From Hyphomicrobiales bacterium (lineage in GTDB: Bacteria > Pseudomonadota > Alphaproteobacteria > Rhizobiales > Rhizobiaceae): a stretch of DNA of 64,000 bases. The position numbers and the translations under genes are program-made. Numbering within the stretch: the first letter of the stretch is position 1; the number at the start of each line of letters is the position of its first letter. The notes under the pieces are model-generated. The model was not told the origin of the DNA. It worked only from the letters and a program-made list of their open reading frames with translations, and did not search any database. Location of the stretch: the NCBI GenBank assembly GCA_900473175.1, contig UCKM01000006.1:166665-230664 (forward strand), written 5' to 3'. Below are positions 9,018 through 18,091 of this stretch, one piece after another.

Positions 9018-11696
9018 ATGGCCGATCGCGGTCAAAAATATCGACCAGATCCTGATAAACTGCTGGAACTTGCGACCCGTGAAACACGCGGCAAACTGAC
9101 CGTCTTTCTCGGGGCGGCACCAGGCGTCGGCAAGACCTACGCCATGCTGCTGCGCGCCCAGCGTCTCAAGGACGACGGCGAAGACATTGTCGTCGGCATC
9201 GCAGAAACCCATGGCCGGGCGGAGACGGCCGAATTGCTTGAGGGGCTTGAAGTAATCCCGCGCAAGCAGGTGACCTATCGCGACCGGCTGCTGGAAGAAT
9301 TCGACATCGATGCGGCGATTGCCCGCAAGCCGAAAATCCTGATCGTCGACGAACTCGCCCATACCAATGTGCCAGGAAGCCGCCACCCCAAGCGTTACCA
9401 GGACATAGAGGAACTGCTTTGGCTCGGCATCGATGTCTGGACCGCGATGAACGTCCAACATCTCGAAAGCCTGACAGACGTCGTCACCAGCATAACCGGC
9501 GTTACGGTGCGGGAAATCGTGCCGGACACCATGCTGAAGCGCGCCGACGACGTACAACTCGTCGATCTACCCTCGGCAGAACTTATCGCACGACTTAAAG
9601 AGGGTAAGGTCTACCTGCCCGGCAACGCGGAGCGGGCGGCGGATGGCTTCTTCAAACCCGCAAACCTCACCGCACTGCGTGAACTGGCCTTGCGTCGGAC
9701 TGCTGATCGCGTCGACGATCAGATGATCGATATCCTGCGCCAGAACGCCATCGAGGGCCCGTGGGCAACCGGCGAACGGCTGCTTGTCTGCGTCGGTCCT
9801 GACAGTCTGTCCGAAAAGGTCGTACGCACCGCAAGCCGGCTCGCCTCCGGCCTCAATGCCCGCTGGCTCGTGGTTTCGCTCACCCAAACCAATGATGCTG
9901 GCGCGGAGACCAGCAAGCGTATCGATGAACTACTTGATCTTGCCGAACGCCTCGGTGCTGAGACGAAACGTATCATCGCGCAGGATTTCGTCGAGGAGAT
10001 ATTCCGCATTGCCCGGCGCGAGAACGTGACACAGATCGTCGTTGGCCGGCCCAAATCGCGGCGGTTTGCCAACCCCTTCCGCCGTTCCTTGCCGGACGAA
10101 ATCATCAAGCGTTTCACCGATATCGGCGTCCATATCGTCACCGGCGAAGAGCAGGGGGTATCCTATACGCCGCCAACCCTGCGCAAGCGCACCCGGTTTG
10201 AACTGGCAATTGCCATTGCGGTTCCGGTGATCACGACAGGGGCGACCACGTTGCTCGGCCTCGGCGCCAGCAACCTTGTCCATCTCCAAAATCTATCAAT
10301 GGTGTTCTTGGTCGCAGTCATTCTTAGCGGCATGATCAGTGGACGCCTTGCCGCCCTCATCGCCGCCGGCCTCTCCTTCGTCTTTTACAACTTCTTCTTT
10401 CTCGAGCCGCTGCACGACCTCAGTATCGCCAAGCCGCACCAGTTGTTTTCCCTGATCATATTCCTGGCCGTTGCCCTTATGATCGGCGATTTGACAGGGC
10501 GCTTGCGCGACCAGGTGGCCCGCTCGCGCAACCAGGCAAAGAATACGCAGGCACTGTACGAATTCTCACGCAAGCTTTCCGGAACGGCACGGCTTGATGA
10601 TGTGCTGATCGCGACTGCAGCCCATTTGCATTCGACCTTCGGCACCGGCGTCTCCATACTGCTACCGGATGAGGATGAGCTGACGCTGCGGGCGGCATGG
10701 CCGCCTGACCTGACGCTCGACGGCACAGATATGACCGCTGTTCGCTGGGCGTTCGAGAAGAATGAACGGGCCGGCCACGACACCGCGACATTGCCGCAGA
10801 TCGGCTGGCAGTTTCTCCCAATTCTCACGTCGCATGGGGTTGCCGGCGTGCTCGGATTGCTCATGCAAGACCACGAGCCACTGTCGGAGAATGAGGACCG
10901 CATGTTGACTGCGATCCTCGATCAAACGGCGATCGCCATCGACCGGGCTCTCCTCGTCAAGGAAAATGCCAAGACGACAGCCCTGCAGGAGAGTGAAAAA
11001 CTTCACACCGCGCTGTTCTCTTCACTCTCGCATGACCTTAAGACGCCACTAGCGTCGATCACCGGCGCGGTGACCACCCTGCGGCACCTAGGCGATCGCA
11101 TGAACCAGGACAGCCGCGATGACCTCCTCCTCTCCATCGAGGAAGAGGCCGGACGGCTAACACGTTTTGTCGCCAATCTCTTCGATATGACACGCATCGA
11201 GGCCGGCACGCTCAAGGTCAAGAATGTGCCGGTCGATGCGGCCGAGGTCATTGCGTCGTCGATCGAGCGCATAAAGAAGCTAAAGCCGGAAATCACCGTC
11301 GAGATCAGCATTGCACCCGATCTTCCCGCGGCAGGCGGCGATCCCGCAATGCTTGGCCAGGTTCTGTTCAATCTGCTCGACAATGCCGCCAAATACGCCG
11401 GCGACGGTCCGATCGCCGTCTATGCAAGACGGGACGATGGGGACGTCGCCATCAGTGTTACCGACCAGGGCAAGGGCATACCGCCGAAGGACCTCGACAA
11501 GATTTTCGACAAGTTCTACCGGCGCGCCAAAGGCGATGGCAGGGCAGCAGGAACTGGCCTTGGGCTGTCAATTGCCCGGGGCTTTGTCGAATCCATGGGC
11601 GGCACAATAAAAGCCGAGAGTCCCGCCGTTCGCAAGCGCGGAACCCGGTTCATTGTCCGGCTGCCCCTCGCGAATCCCCGTGAGGCGACAGCATGA
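9018..11696 (+). CDS. kdpD: Osmosensitive K+ sensor histidine kinase KdpD
   Basis: Membrane sensor kinase for potassium limitation. The 892-aa protein has an N-terminal KdpD domain with Walker A GAAPGVGKT (32-40) and ILIVDELAHTN (107-117), a universal-stress-like domain (VGPDSLSEKVVRTA...IVVGRPKSRR), closely spaced transmembrane helices, a GAF-like domain, the dimerisation H-box SLSHDLKTPLAS (His about 672) and an ATPase domain (NLLDNAAKYAG, GKGIPPKDLDKIF, GTGLGLSIARG). ATG 9018 follows GAGG at 5-base spacing. It overlaps kdpE by ATGA. The usual upstream kdpFABC pump genes are not present here. Confidence 0.96.
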   Translation: MADRGQKYRPDPDKLLELATRETRGKLTVFLGAAPGVGKTYAMLLRAQRLKDDGEDIVVGIAETHGRAETAELLEGLEVIPRKQVTYRDRLLEEFDIDAAIARKPKILIVDELAHTNVPGSRHPKRYQDIEELLWLGIDVWTAMNVQHLESLTDVVTSITGVTVREIVPDTMLKRADDVQLVDLPSAELIARLKEGKVYLPGNAERAADGFFKPANLTALRELALRRTADRVDDQMIDILRQNAIEGPWATGERLLVCVGPDSLSEKVVRTASRLASGLNARWLVVSLTQTNDAGAETSKRIDELLDLAERLGAETKRIIAQDFVEEIFRIARRENVTQIVVGRPKSRRFANPFRRSLPDEIIKRFTDIGVHIVTGEEQGVSYTPPTLRKRTRFELAIAIAVPVITTGATTLLGLGASNLVHLQNLSMVFLVAVILSGMISGRLAALIAAGLSFVFYNFFFLEPLHDLSIAKPHQLFSLIIFLAVALMIGDLTGRLRDQVARSRNQAKNTQALYEFSRKLSGTARLDDVLIATAAHLHSTFGTGVSILLPDEDELTLRAAWPPDLTLDGTDMTAVRWAFEKNERAGHDTATLPQIGWQFLPILTSHGVAGVLGLLMQDHEPLSENEDRMLTAILDQTAIAIDRALLVKENAKTTALQESEKLHTALFSSLSHDLKTPLASITGAVTTLRHLGDRMNQDSRDDLLLSIEEEAGRLTRFVANLFDMTRIEAGTLKVKNVPVDAAEVIASSIERIKKLKPEITVEISIAPDLPAAGGDPAMLGQVLFNLLDNAAKYAGDGPIAVYARRDDGDVAISVTDQGKGIPPKDLDKIFDKFYRRAKGDGRAAGTGLGLSIARGFVESMGGTIKAESPAVRKRGTRFIVRLPLANPREATA

Positions 11697-12379
11697 GCCG
11701 GCATCGTATCCTTGTCGTCGACGATGAGCCGCAGATCCAGCGTTTTCTCAATCCGGCGCTGACTGCCTCCGGTTACGAGGTCATCCAGGCTTCGACGGGC
11801 GCCGAAGCCGAGCGGCTGATCGCCACGATCGCTCCCGATCTTGTCATTCTTGATCTTGGCCTTCCGGACAAGGACGGCAAGGATGTCATCGAGACGGTGC
11901 GGGCATTTTCAGAAGTGCCGATCATCGTCCTGTCGGCGCGCGACCGCGAAGCCGAAAAGATTGCAGCGCTCGACCTTGGCGCCAATGACTACGTCGAAAA
12001 GCCGTTCGGCATCGGCGAGTTGCTGGCGCGCATAAGGACGAGCCTGCGCCGGCAGGTGGCGGGCGCCAGCGTCCCCTCACGTTTTGAGCTCAACGGGCTG
12101 TTGGTCGATATGAGCAAACGGATTGTGACGCGGGGCGGCGAGGAACTACACCTCACCCGCAAGGAATACCAATTGCTGGTGCACCTCGTTCTCCATGCGG
12201 GAATGGTGGTCACGCATCGCCAGCTGCTCGCCTCGGTCTGGGGCGCGGCGCACGTTGAAGACCTCCAATATTTGCGCGTCTTCGTCGGCCAACTCCGTGC
12301 AAAGATCGAGGACGACGCGAACAATCCGCAGTTCATCCGCACCGAGCCGGGCGTCGGCTACCGCTTTGCCGGTGAGTAG
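11693..12379 (+). CDS. kdpE: KdpE response regulator (OmpR/PhoB family)
   Basis: Cytoplasmic partner of KdpD that activates kdpFABC transcription when phosphorylated. The receiver domain has the acidic pocket VVDDEP, the phospho-acceptor Asp54 in LVILDLGLPDKDG and the conserved Lys in EKPFG (about 103). The C-terminal OmpR-type winged helix has LTRKEYQLLVHLVLHAG and the terminal VRTEPGVGYR-like segment (IRTEPGVGYRFAG). Translation is coupled to kdpD by a 4-base overlap. Confidence 0.95.
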   Translation: MSRHRILVVDDEPQIQRFLNPALTASGYEVIQASTGAEAERLIATIAPDLVILDLGLPDKDGKDVIETVRAFSEVPIIVLSARDREAEKIAALDLGANDYVEKPFGIGELLARIRTSLRRQVAGASVPSRFELNGLLVDMSKRIVTRGGEELHLTRKEYQLLVHLVLHAGMVVTHRQLLASVWGAAHVEDLQYLRVFVGQLRAKIEDDANNPQFIRTEPGVGYRFAGE

Positions 12380-12393
12380 ACCAACTTAGAGCG

Positions 12394-13176
12394 TCAGCCG
12401 AGCGTAGAGTTGAAGGCGCCGCCATCGAGGAGCAGGTTCTGCCCTACGATGAAGCCCGAATATTGGCTACACAGGAATGCCGCAGCCGCGCCGAATTCTT
12501 CTGCCGTGCCGTAGCGCCCGGTCGGGTTTGCCGCATAAGCCTCGGACCGCGCTTCCTCGATCGATATCCCCTTCTCCTTCGCCGTGCGTTCGATGAAGAC
12601 CTTGGTACGGTCGGTATCGTGCGATCCGGGCAGGAGGTTGTTGATGATGACGCCATGCCGCGCGACTTGACGCGCTGTTCCGGCGACAAAACCGGTGAGA
12701 CCGCTGCGGGCAGCATTGGAGAGCCCGAGCTGCGCGATGGGGGACTTGACCGAACCAGACGTGATGTTGACGACGCGTCCCCACTTGCGGGCGATCATCC
12801 CCGGCAGGATCGCCTTCATCAGAAGGATGGGGGTTAGCATGTTATTGTTGATTGCTTTCAGCCATTCCTCTTCGCCCCAATCTGACCAGATGCCCGGAGG
12901 CGGACCACCGGCATTGTTGACGAGGATATCGGGTTGCGGCTCGGCTTTCAAAAGCGCCTGCCGCCCGGCTTCGGTCGTCACATCCTCCGCAACGATCTGG
13001 ACCTTCACGCCATACTTTCCGGCAATTTCATCTGCCGTCGCTCGCAGCGTCGCTTCCGTGCGCGCATTCAGGGTCAGATCGACACCGGCTTCCGCCAGCT
13101 TTTCGGCGACACCGCGACCCAGCCCCTTCGAACTTGCGCAGACGATGGCGCGCTTACCCTTGATACCCAGATCCAT
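12394..13176 (-). CDS. SDR family oxidoreductase with atypical catalytic site
   Basis: Short-chain dehydrogenase/reductase fold of 260 aa. The cofactor motif is ASSKGLGRGVA, and NNAGGPPPG and the VVNITSGSVKSP serine strand are present. The canonical catalytic Tyr-x3-Lys is replaced: aligning on the following small-G-L turn, the segment GLSNAARSGLTG puts Ser and Arg where Tyr and Lys are expected. Such LSNAAR-type members exist in databases as 3-oxoacyl-ACP reductase-like proteins, but the substrate is not known to me. Start 13176 is preferred over the longer frame to 13218 because GAGG precedes it. It is divergent from the OsmC gene. Confidence 0.88.
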   Translation of the reverse strand: MDLGIKGKRAIVCASSKGLGRGVAEKLAEAGVDLTLNARTEATLRATADEIAGKYGVKVQIVAEDVTTEAGRQALLKAEPQPDILVNNAGGPPPGIWSDWGEEEWLKAINNNMLTPILLMKAILPGMIARKWGRVVNITSGSVKSPIAQLGLSNAARSGLTGFVAGTARQVARHGVIINNLLPGSHDTDRTKVFIERTAKEKGISIEEARSEAYAANPTGRYGTAEEFGAAAAFLCSQYSGFIVGQNLLLDGGAFNSTLG

Positions 13177-13286
13177 GATGTCCTCGCCGATTCTTCCGTG
13201 GGCATTTGTTATCGACAATTCGGTGCAGCTTTGACAAGCTCTGGTTGATCAAATCAACATCACAACAGATTCGGGAAACGCATTCG

Positions 13287-13748
13287 ATGACCACATTTGG
13301 CGCGACGGTGCTCTGGACAAAACAGGATGGCGAGGCATTTACAGACAACAAATACAGCCGCGCCCATGTCTGGCAGTTCGATGGCGGAGCGCAAGTTCCG
13401 GCCTCGTCTTCTCCGCATATCGTCCGCTTGCCGTTTTCGACGGCGGAAAATGTCGATCCCGAAGAAGCCTTCGTCGCTTCGCTTTCGAGTTGCCACATGT
13501 TGTTCTTCCTGTCGATTGCGGCCAAGGCCGGCTTCGTCATCGGCGAATACCGGGATGCTGCCGAAGGCGAACTTGCCAAGAACGACAAGGGCAGGCTCTA
13601 TGTGAGCCGCGTGACGCTAAGGCCCCACGTGACCTATGCAGGCACCACGCCCGATCACAAGGCGGAGGCCCATATGCATCATGAAGCGCATGAGCAGTGC
13701 TTCATCGCCAATTCCGTTCTCACCCATGTCGCGGTCGAGCCGGCGTAA
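13287..13748 (+). CDS. OsmC family protein (peroxiredoxin-like)
   Basis: OsmC/Ohr-fold protein of 153 aa, probably a thiol-dependent organic hydroperoxide reductase or relative. Seen are the N-terminal WTKQDGEAFTDNKYSRAH (YhfA-like subgroup), the first Cys in SSCHMLFFLSIAAKAG, and the second Cys in EQCFIANSVL. Both catalytic cysteines are therefore present. ATG 13287 (MTTFGATVLW) is chosen; the frame extends upstream but without family similarity. A small YHS-like gene follows 24 bases later, probably in the same transcript. Confidence 0.88.
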   Translation: MTTFGATVLWTKQDGEAFTDNKYSRAHVWQFDGGAQVPASSSPHIVRLPFSTAENVDPEEAFVASLSSCHMLFFLSIAAKAGFVIGEYRDAAEGELAKNDKGRLYVSRVTLRPHVTYAGTTPDHKAEAHMHHEAHEQCFIANSVLTHVAVEPA

Positions 13749-13772
13749 CATCATCGGATAGGGAGGCACACG

Positions 13773-13967
13773 ATGCCGGAGCTCAAGCCAAGCGATGCGA
13801 TCAACACGACCTGCCCCTGGTCGGGCGACCCCATCAAGGAGGACAGTCTTACGCTCTACAAGGGCGCTGTTGTCGGTTTCTGCAATCCCGGCTGCCGCGA
13901 CAAGTTCGAAAAAGCCATCAACCACTTTGAGGCGGCGCTCGAGCAGATGACCCACGTCAGCGTGTAA
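13773..13967 (+). CDS. Small YHS/TRASH-like Cys protein
   Basis: A 64-aa protein with a YHS-like arrangement: NTTCPWSGDPIKEDSLTLY followed by GAVVGFCNPGCRDKFEKA, giving C...C-x3-C as in YHS/TRASH metal-binding domains. A role in metal binding or trafficking is inferred from the motif only. GGGAGG precedes ATG 13773. It probably shares a transcript with the OsmC gene upstream. Homologues are sometimes mislabelled as glutathione S-transferase; nothing here supports that. Confidence 0.8.
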   Translation: MPELKPSDAINTTCPWSGDPIKEDSLTLYKGAVVGFCNPGCRDKFEKAINHFEAALEQMTHVSV

Positions 13968-14033
13968 GTCGAAAAAACCCGATCGAGCTAAGTCAGCAGT
14001 TGACAGTTTTGCCGCAGGAATATACTTAAGTAC

Positions 14034-14366
14034 ATGCTTAACCAATCGACACCGCTTGATCTCATGTTCCAAGCCCTGGCTGATCCGTCACGGCGCAGCA
14101 TGGTTGAAAGGCTGAGCAGGGGACCTGCCTCGGTCAGCGAACTTGCCAAGCCACTCGCCATGTCGCTGCCAGCTGTTGTGCAGCATTTGCAGGTTTTGGA
14201 GGCGAGCGGACTGGTTCGTTCTGCGAAGGTTGGCCGCGTTCGCACCTGTCAAATCGATTGGGCAGCCTTGCAGACCGCCGAGGATTGGATGTTGGACCGG
14301 CGAAAAACTTGGGAGCGACGCCTGGACAGGCTGGGCGACTTCCTCGCCGAACAGGAAAAAGGATAG
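14034..14366 (+). CDS. ArsR family (SdpR-like) transcriptional regulator
   Basis: Winged-helix repressor of 110 aa: PLDLMFQALADPSRRSMVERLSRG followed by the recognition helix SVSELAKPLAMSLPAVVQHLQVLE. No cysteine metal cluster is visible, which fits the SdpR/YgaV-like non-metal subgroup. It lies four bases ahead of an SRPBCC gene. ArsR-SRPBCC pairs are frequent in proteobacteria, with the repressor controlling its own operon. Confidence 0.9.
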   Translation: MLNQSTPLDLMFQALADPSRRSMVERLSRGPASVSELAKPLAMSLPAVVQHLQVLEASGLVRSAKVGRVRTCQIDWAALQTAEDWMLDRRKTWERRLDRLGDFLAEQEKG

Positions 14367-14370
14367 ATCA

Positions 14371-14844
14371 ATGACCAAGCGATCCGTAAAGCACGACACC
14401 TTCGTCATCGAACGCAGCTATTCGGCCTCCCCTGCCCGTGTCTTCTTTGCCTTGAGCGACCCTCAGGCGAAAGCGAAGTGGTTCCGGGGTCCGGAAGAAT
14501 GGGGCCCCGACAGGCACGCAATGGATTTCCGGGTCGGCGGGCGCGAGACCAGCACCGGCGGGCCGAAGGGCGGACCCCAGCACAGGTTCGACGCAATCTA
14601 CCAGGATATCGTGCCGGACAACCGCATCGTCTACACCTACGACATGCATCTCGACGATAAGCGCATCTCGGTTTCGCTTGCGACGATGGAATTGAGGCCG
14701 GAAGGCACAGGCACGCGGTTGATTTTTACCGAGCAGGGCGCCTATCTCGACGATTTCGACGACCCGTCGCTGCGCAGGCAAGGTACCGAGGAGTTGCTGG
14801 ACGCCTTGGGAAGAGCTCTGGAAGCCGTTGGCGCCAACGCTTGA
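14371..14844 (+). CDS. SRPBCC (AHSA1-type) domain protein
   Basis: START-like helix-grip fold protein of 157 aa with the Aha1-type opening FVIERSYSASPARVFFALSDP followed by KWFRGPEEW and the C-terminal long helix DDPSLRRQGTEELLDALGRAL. The family binds hydrophobic ligands; the ligand here is unknown. It starts at ATG 14371, four bases after the ArsR stop codon, so it is almost certainly co-transcribed with and regulated by that protein. Confidence 0.9.
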   Translation: MTKRSVKHDTFVIERSYSASPARVFFALSDPQAKAKWFRGPEEWGPDRHAMDFRVGGRETSTGGPKGGPQHRFDAIYQDIVPDNRIVYTYDMHLDDKRISVSLATMELRPEGTGTRLIFTEQGAYLDDFDDPSLRRQGTEELLDALGRALEAVGANA

Positions 14845-14852
14845 CGGCTGTG

Positions 14853-15803
14853 TCAGGGCGCTTCGCCCGATCCGGTCACGACAGTTTCGGCAGGGGCCTT
14901 GAGCCGCCCCTGCCTTTTCAATTGCTGTTCACGGAAGAAGATGAACAGGCCCGAGGCGACGACGAAGCCTGAGCCGATCAGCATCGACATGCGTGGGACA
15001 TCGCCGAACACCAGCCAACCGAACAGGATCGCCCAGAACAGCAACGTATATTGCAAGGGTGCCACCGTGGCGGCATCGGCCAGCTTCAGCGCCCGATTGA
15101 CAAGAACATGGGCAAGCATGGCGACCACGCCGAGCAAGCCAAGCAGGACGAGGTCGCGCAGGCTCACAGGCGTCCATTCGATGGTGACGGAAACGAAACC
15201 GGCAAGGCCGGCACCGACGATCTGCCAGAACACCAATGTCGTGTCCGGCGTGCCACGCAGTGAGCGGCCAAGCAGCAGCATGAAGGCAAAAGCCATGCTG
15301 CCAAGAATGGAAATCACCGCCTGTGGGGTAAGCGCCTGCGACGACGGTTCAAGGGCGATCACGACACCAATGAAGCCGACGATGATGGCGCTCCAGCGCC
15401 GCCACCCGACCGGCTCCTTCAGTACGAGAGGCGAGACCGCCGCCACATAGATAGGTGCTGCCAGCCAGTAGGTCATGACATCGGCGAGCGGCAGGTAAAC
15501 CACCGCGAAATAGAAGGCGAAGACTTCGGTGGTCGAAAGGATGACGCGCGCAAGCTGCAAACGTGGACGATCCACCTCCATGATTTTCTTCGGTCCGTTC
15601 AACCAGAGAAAGGGCACAAGCACGATCAAAGCGGCAATGCTGCGAATGAACACCACCTGCCCGACTGAATAGGTCGATACCAGCCACTTGCCCATGACGT
15701 CGTTCAGGGAAAACATCAGCATGCCCAGCAGCATCAGCAAGACGCCGGTGCGCGCTGCCGAGGGTACGGATGTGCCGGTAAGGGTTTGCGGGGCCGCGGA
15801 CAT
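14853..15803 (-). CDS. DMT superfamily (EamA) transporter
   Basis: Ten-helix drug/metabolite transporter of 316 aa made of two EamA repeats, the first from LLMLLGMLMFSLNDVMGKWL and the second from AVISILGSMAFAFMLLLGRSL. It is probably an exporter in the inner membrane; the substrate cannot be told from sequence. It is convergent with the SRPBCC gene, with only 8 bases between stops. ATG 15803 is followed by a short hydrophilic N-terminus. Confidence 0.9.
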   Translation of the reverse strand: MSAAPQTLTGTSVPSAARTGVLLMLLGMLMFSLNDVMGKWLVSTYSVGQVVFIRSIAALIVLVPFLWLNGPKKIMEVDRPRLQLARVILSTTEVFAFYFAVVYLPLADVMTYWLAAPIYVAAVSPLVLKEPVGWRRWSAIIVGFIGVVIALEPSSQALTPQAVISILGSMAFAFMLLLGRSLRGTPDTTLVFWQIVGAGLAGFVSVTIEWTPVSLRDLVLLGLLGVVAMLAHVLVNRALKLADAATVAPLQYTLLFWAILFGWLVFGDVPRMSMLIGSGFVVASGLFIFFREQQLKRQGRLKAPAETVVTGSGEAP

Positions 15804-16106
15804 GAGGCGCTATTCCTGAGGTAGCCGATTTTTGGATGCTTTGATCTATTTCTCGCCGCCAATCCAGTCGAAAAGCGTGCAGAGCAGTCACATGCGGCGC
15901 AAAAACAGCACACTCAACGCATCTATCTGCAATTTCAGCCATAATCTCGACGCGAAGTTGTCCTTTTTCGTAGTTTGACATCGTTGGGGACGTCTTCTTT
16001 GACATTCAAGCCAGATGCTTTCGTGCATCAATAAAGTGGTCATTAACCAATAAATCGGATAGTCCGGCTATTCGGGGATTGGAAAACGGTCAGGATTGGA
16101 ACGAAT
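15804..16106. other. Intergenic region between two divergent genes, no gene seen
   Basis: About 300 bases separating the DMT transporter (minus) from the DUF882 gene (plus). It is more AT-rich than its flanks. Two TTGACA hexamers on the plus strand (15975-15980 and 15999-16004) are possible -35 boxes, but I see no convincing -10 at the right distance. No coding or structured RNA signal was recognised. Confidence 0.5.
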
Positions 16107-18050
16107 TTGTCAAACGTGAGTCTGGTACAGAAAGGCGCATCGAAGGTCATTTCGCTCCTGAGCGCCCGCTGGTTCGGCCCCCTCATGATTTTCGCTTCAA
16201 TGTTGTTTTCCTGTGCCGACGCCTTTGCAGAAACCCGCACGCTCAAGCTCTATTTTGTCCATACGAACGAGCGCGCTGAAATCACCTTCAAGAGAAATGG
16301 CCGCTTTCAACAGGATGGCCTGAACAAGCTCAACCGGTTCCTGCGCGACTGGCGCCGCAACGAGCCGACCAAAATGGATCCCCGCCTGTTCGACCTCGTC
16401 TGGCAAATCTATGACAAGGTTGGCGGCAGCGACTATATCCATGTCGTCTCCGCCTATCGTTCCCCGGCCACCAATTCGATGCTGCGCTCACGCTCGCGCG
16501 GTGTCGCGCGCAAGAGCCAGCATATGCTCGGCAAGGCCATGGACTGGTATCTGCCGGGCGTAAAACTGGCGACGCTTCGCGCCACGGCCCTGCGCTTCGA
16601 AGCCGGCGGCGTTGGCTATTATCCTCGTTCGGGTTCGCCATTCATCCACACGGATGTCGGCAATGTTCGCCACTGGCCGCGCATGAGCCGCAGGGAACTG
16701 CTCGCTGTCTTCCCCGATGGCAAGACGATTCACGTTCCATCCGACGGCAGGCCGCTGCCAGGTTACGAACAGGCCGTTGCCGCCTATGAGGCACGCAAGC
16801 GCAGCGGCGGCTCGATCCAGATCGCAAGCTCGTCGGGTTCGGCGAGAAAGGGCAAGACTCTGTTCGGCATGCTGTTTGGCGGCGGGGCGGACGAAGAAGA
16901 AGATACGAGCGAAGGCTCGGTGGCAGTCGCCTCGGCGGCGAAACCGTCCCGTGCCGTTGCGGCAAGGCCGGCGCCAGCGGGCGAAGAATCCGATGAGGGC
17001 GCAGCTCCGGCAATTGCCGTGCAGCCGCAACCGCCTGTCCCACCGGCGGCGGCCGCTGTCCGCGTACAACCACAGACGATCGCTCCCGATCTTCCCGCGG
17101 CCGACGTCCCGCAGCCTGTGGCAGCGCCACGTCCTGAGGCACCTGCAGCGTTGACCCCCGAAGACAATGCAGCGCTCGCTTTCGCCATACCTGTGCCGCT
17201 TCGCCGTCCTGACTACGCGCCGACACCTGCGCCAGACGAGGCGTCATCGCTCAACGCCCTTGCCCAGAACGAAGTCTCGGTTCCCGTGCCTGTGGTGCGG
17301 CCCGAGGATAGCGCCGGTGCGATCCGCGACCTGATTGCAGCGAATGTCGACGAGCCTGCACCCGCGGCTGACCAGTCACAACCTCAATTGGCCAATGCGC
17401 TTGTTCCCGTCCCCTTCGACAAGCCTAAGCACAACGACATGATGGTTGCGTCGGTTGTACCGAGCCAGCGTCCCGCCATGCCCGCTGAACCGCCGATTGC
17501 CGCCAGCAACGACGTCATCAGCGTTCCTGACGACAGCATGACGCCAGAGGCAATCATCGCGCAGGCCGATGCCGAGCAGGAGGATCCTGGCGCAGAACCT
17601 GCGGCGCCGATGCCGACGACAACCGGGACAACCGGCGGGCGCCTCCAGCCCCAGCAAAATGTACAAATGGCATCGGCCGGGCCGCAACCATCCTTGCGCC
17701 GTTCCATGCTCGAAGCCAAGGGCGATCCTGTCGCCATGCTTGACAGCGGTGTGAAGACGACCACGAAGAAAGCCAAACCGCACCGTCAGGCCGGGCAGAA
17801 CGCGACGGCCAAGGCGATTCTCGTTTCGTCCGACTTGCCTGACCGGGCGCTGTCCACCGACCAGGTGGCCAATACTGCACCTGAAGTGGTGCCAGCCGTG
17901 CTGCGCAACAGCTCGATGCGAAAGGCACCGACAACTGTCTACACCGCTGGTTTCCAGCCCTCCCTGCCCGTGGCCAATGCCAACAAGTTTACGGGTAAGG
18001 CGGTCACATTCATGCAGATTGCCAGGTTCCACCCGACGAGCGGGATGTAA
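16107..18050 (+). CDS. DUF882 / peptidase M15-like exported protein with long Pro/Ala tail
   Basis: Exported protein of 647 aa. A basic N-terminus and hydrophobic stretch ending SCADAFAE form a signal peptide. Residues about 45-210 are the DUF882 (peptidase M15_2) domain with the zinc-site motif SQHMLGKAMDW and the second motif PFIHTDVGNVRHW. It probably acts on periplasmic peptidoglycan cross-links. The remaining 400+ residues are low-complexity Ala/Pro/Val with recurring VPxPxxRP motifs, likely a disordered spacer. The start is uncertain: TTG 16107 or GTG 16116; no ATG lies before the signal peptide in frame. Confidence 0.85.
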   Translation: MSNVSLVQKGASKVISLLSARWFGPLMIFASMLFSCADAFAETRTLKLYFVHTNERAEITFKRNGRFQQDGLNKLNRFLRDWRRNEPTKMDPRLFDLVWQIYDKVGGSDYIHVVSAYRSPATNSMLRSRSRGVARKSQHMLGKAMDWYLPGVKLATLRATALRFEAGGVGYYPRSGSPFIHTDVGNVRHWPRMSRRELLAVFPDGKTIHVPSDGRPLPGYEQAVAAYEARKRSGGSIQIASSSGSARKGKTLFGMLFGGGADEEEDTSEGSVAVASAAKPSRAVAARPAPAGEESDEGAAPAIAVQPQPPVPPAAAAVRVQPQTIAPDLPAADVPQPVAAPRPEAPAALTPEDNAALAFAIPVPLRRPDYAPTPAPDEASSLNALAQNEVSVPVPVVRPEDSAGAIRDLIAANVDEPAPAADQSQPQLANALVPVPFDKPKHNDMMVASVVPSQRPAMPAEPPIAASNDVISVPDDSMTPEAIIAQADAEQEDPGAEPAAPMPTTTGTTGGRLQPQQNVQMASAGPQPSLRRSMLEAKGDPVAMLDSGVKTTTKKAKPHRQAGQNATAKAILVSSDLPDRALSTDQVANTAPEVVPAVLRNSSMRKAPTTVYTAGFQPSLPVANANKFTGKAVTFMQIARFHPTSGM

Positions 18051-18091
18051 ACCAGTTCAGCCACCAAGGCAGCGGCTCCGAAAGATAGAGC

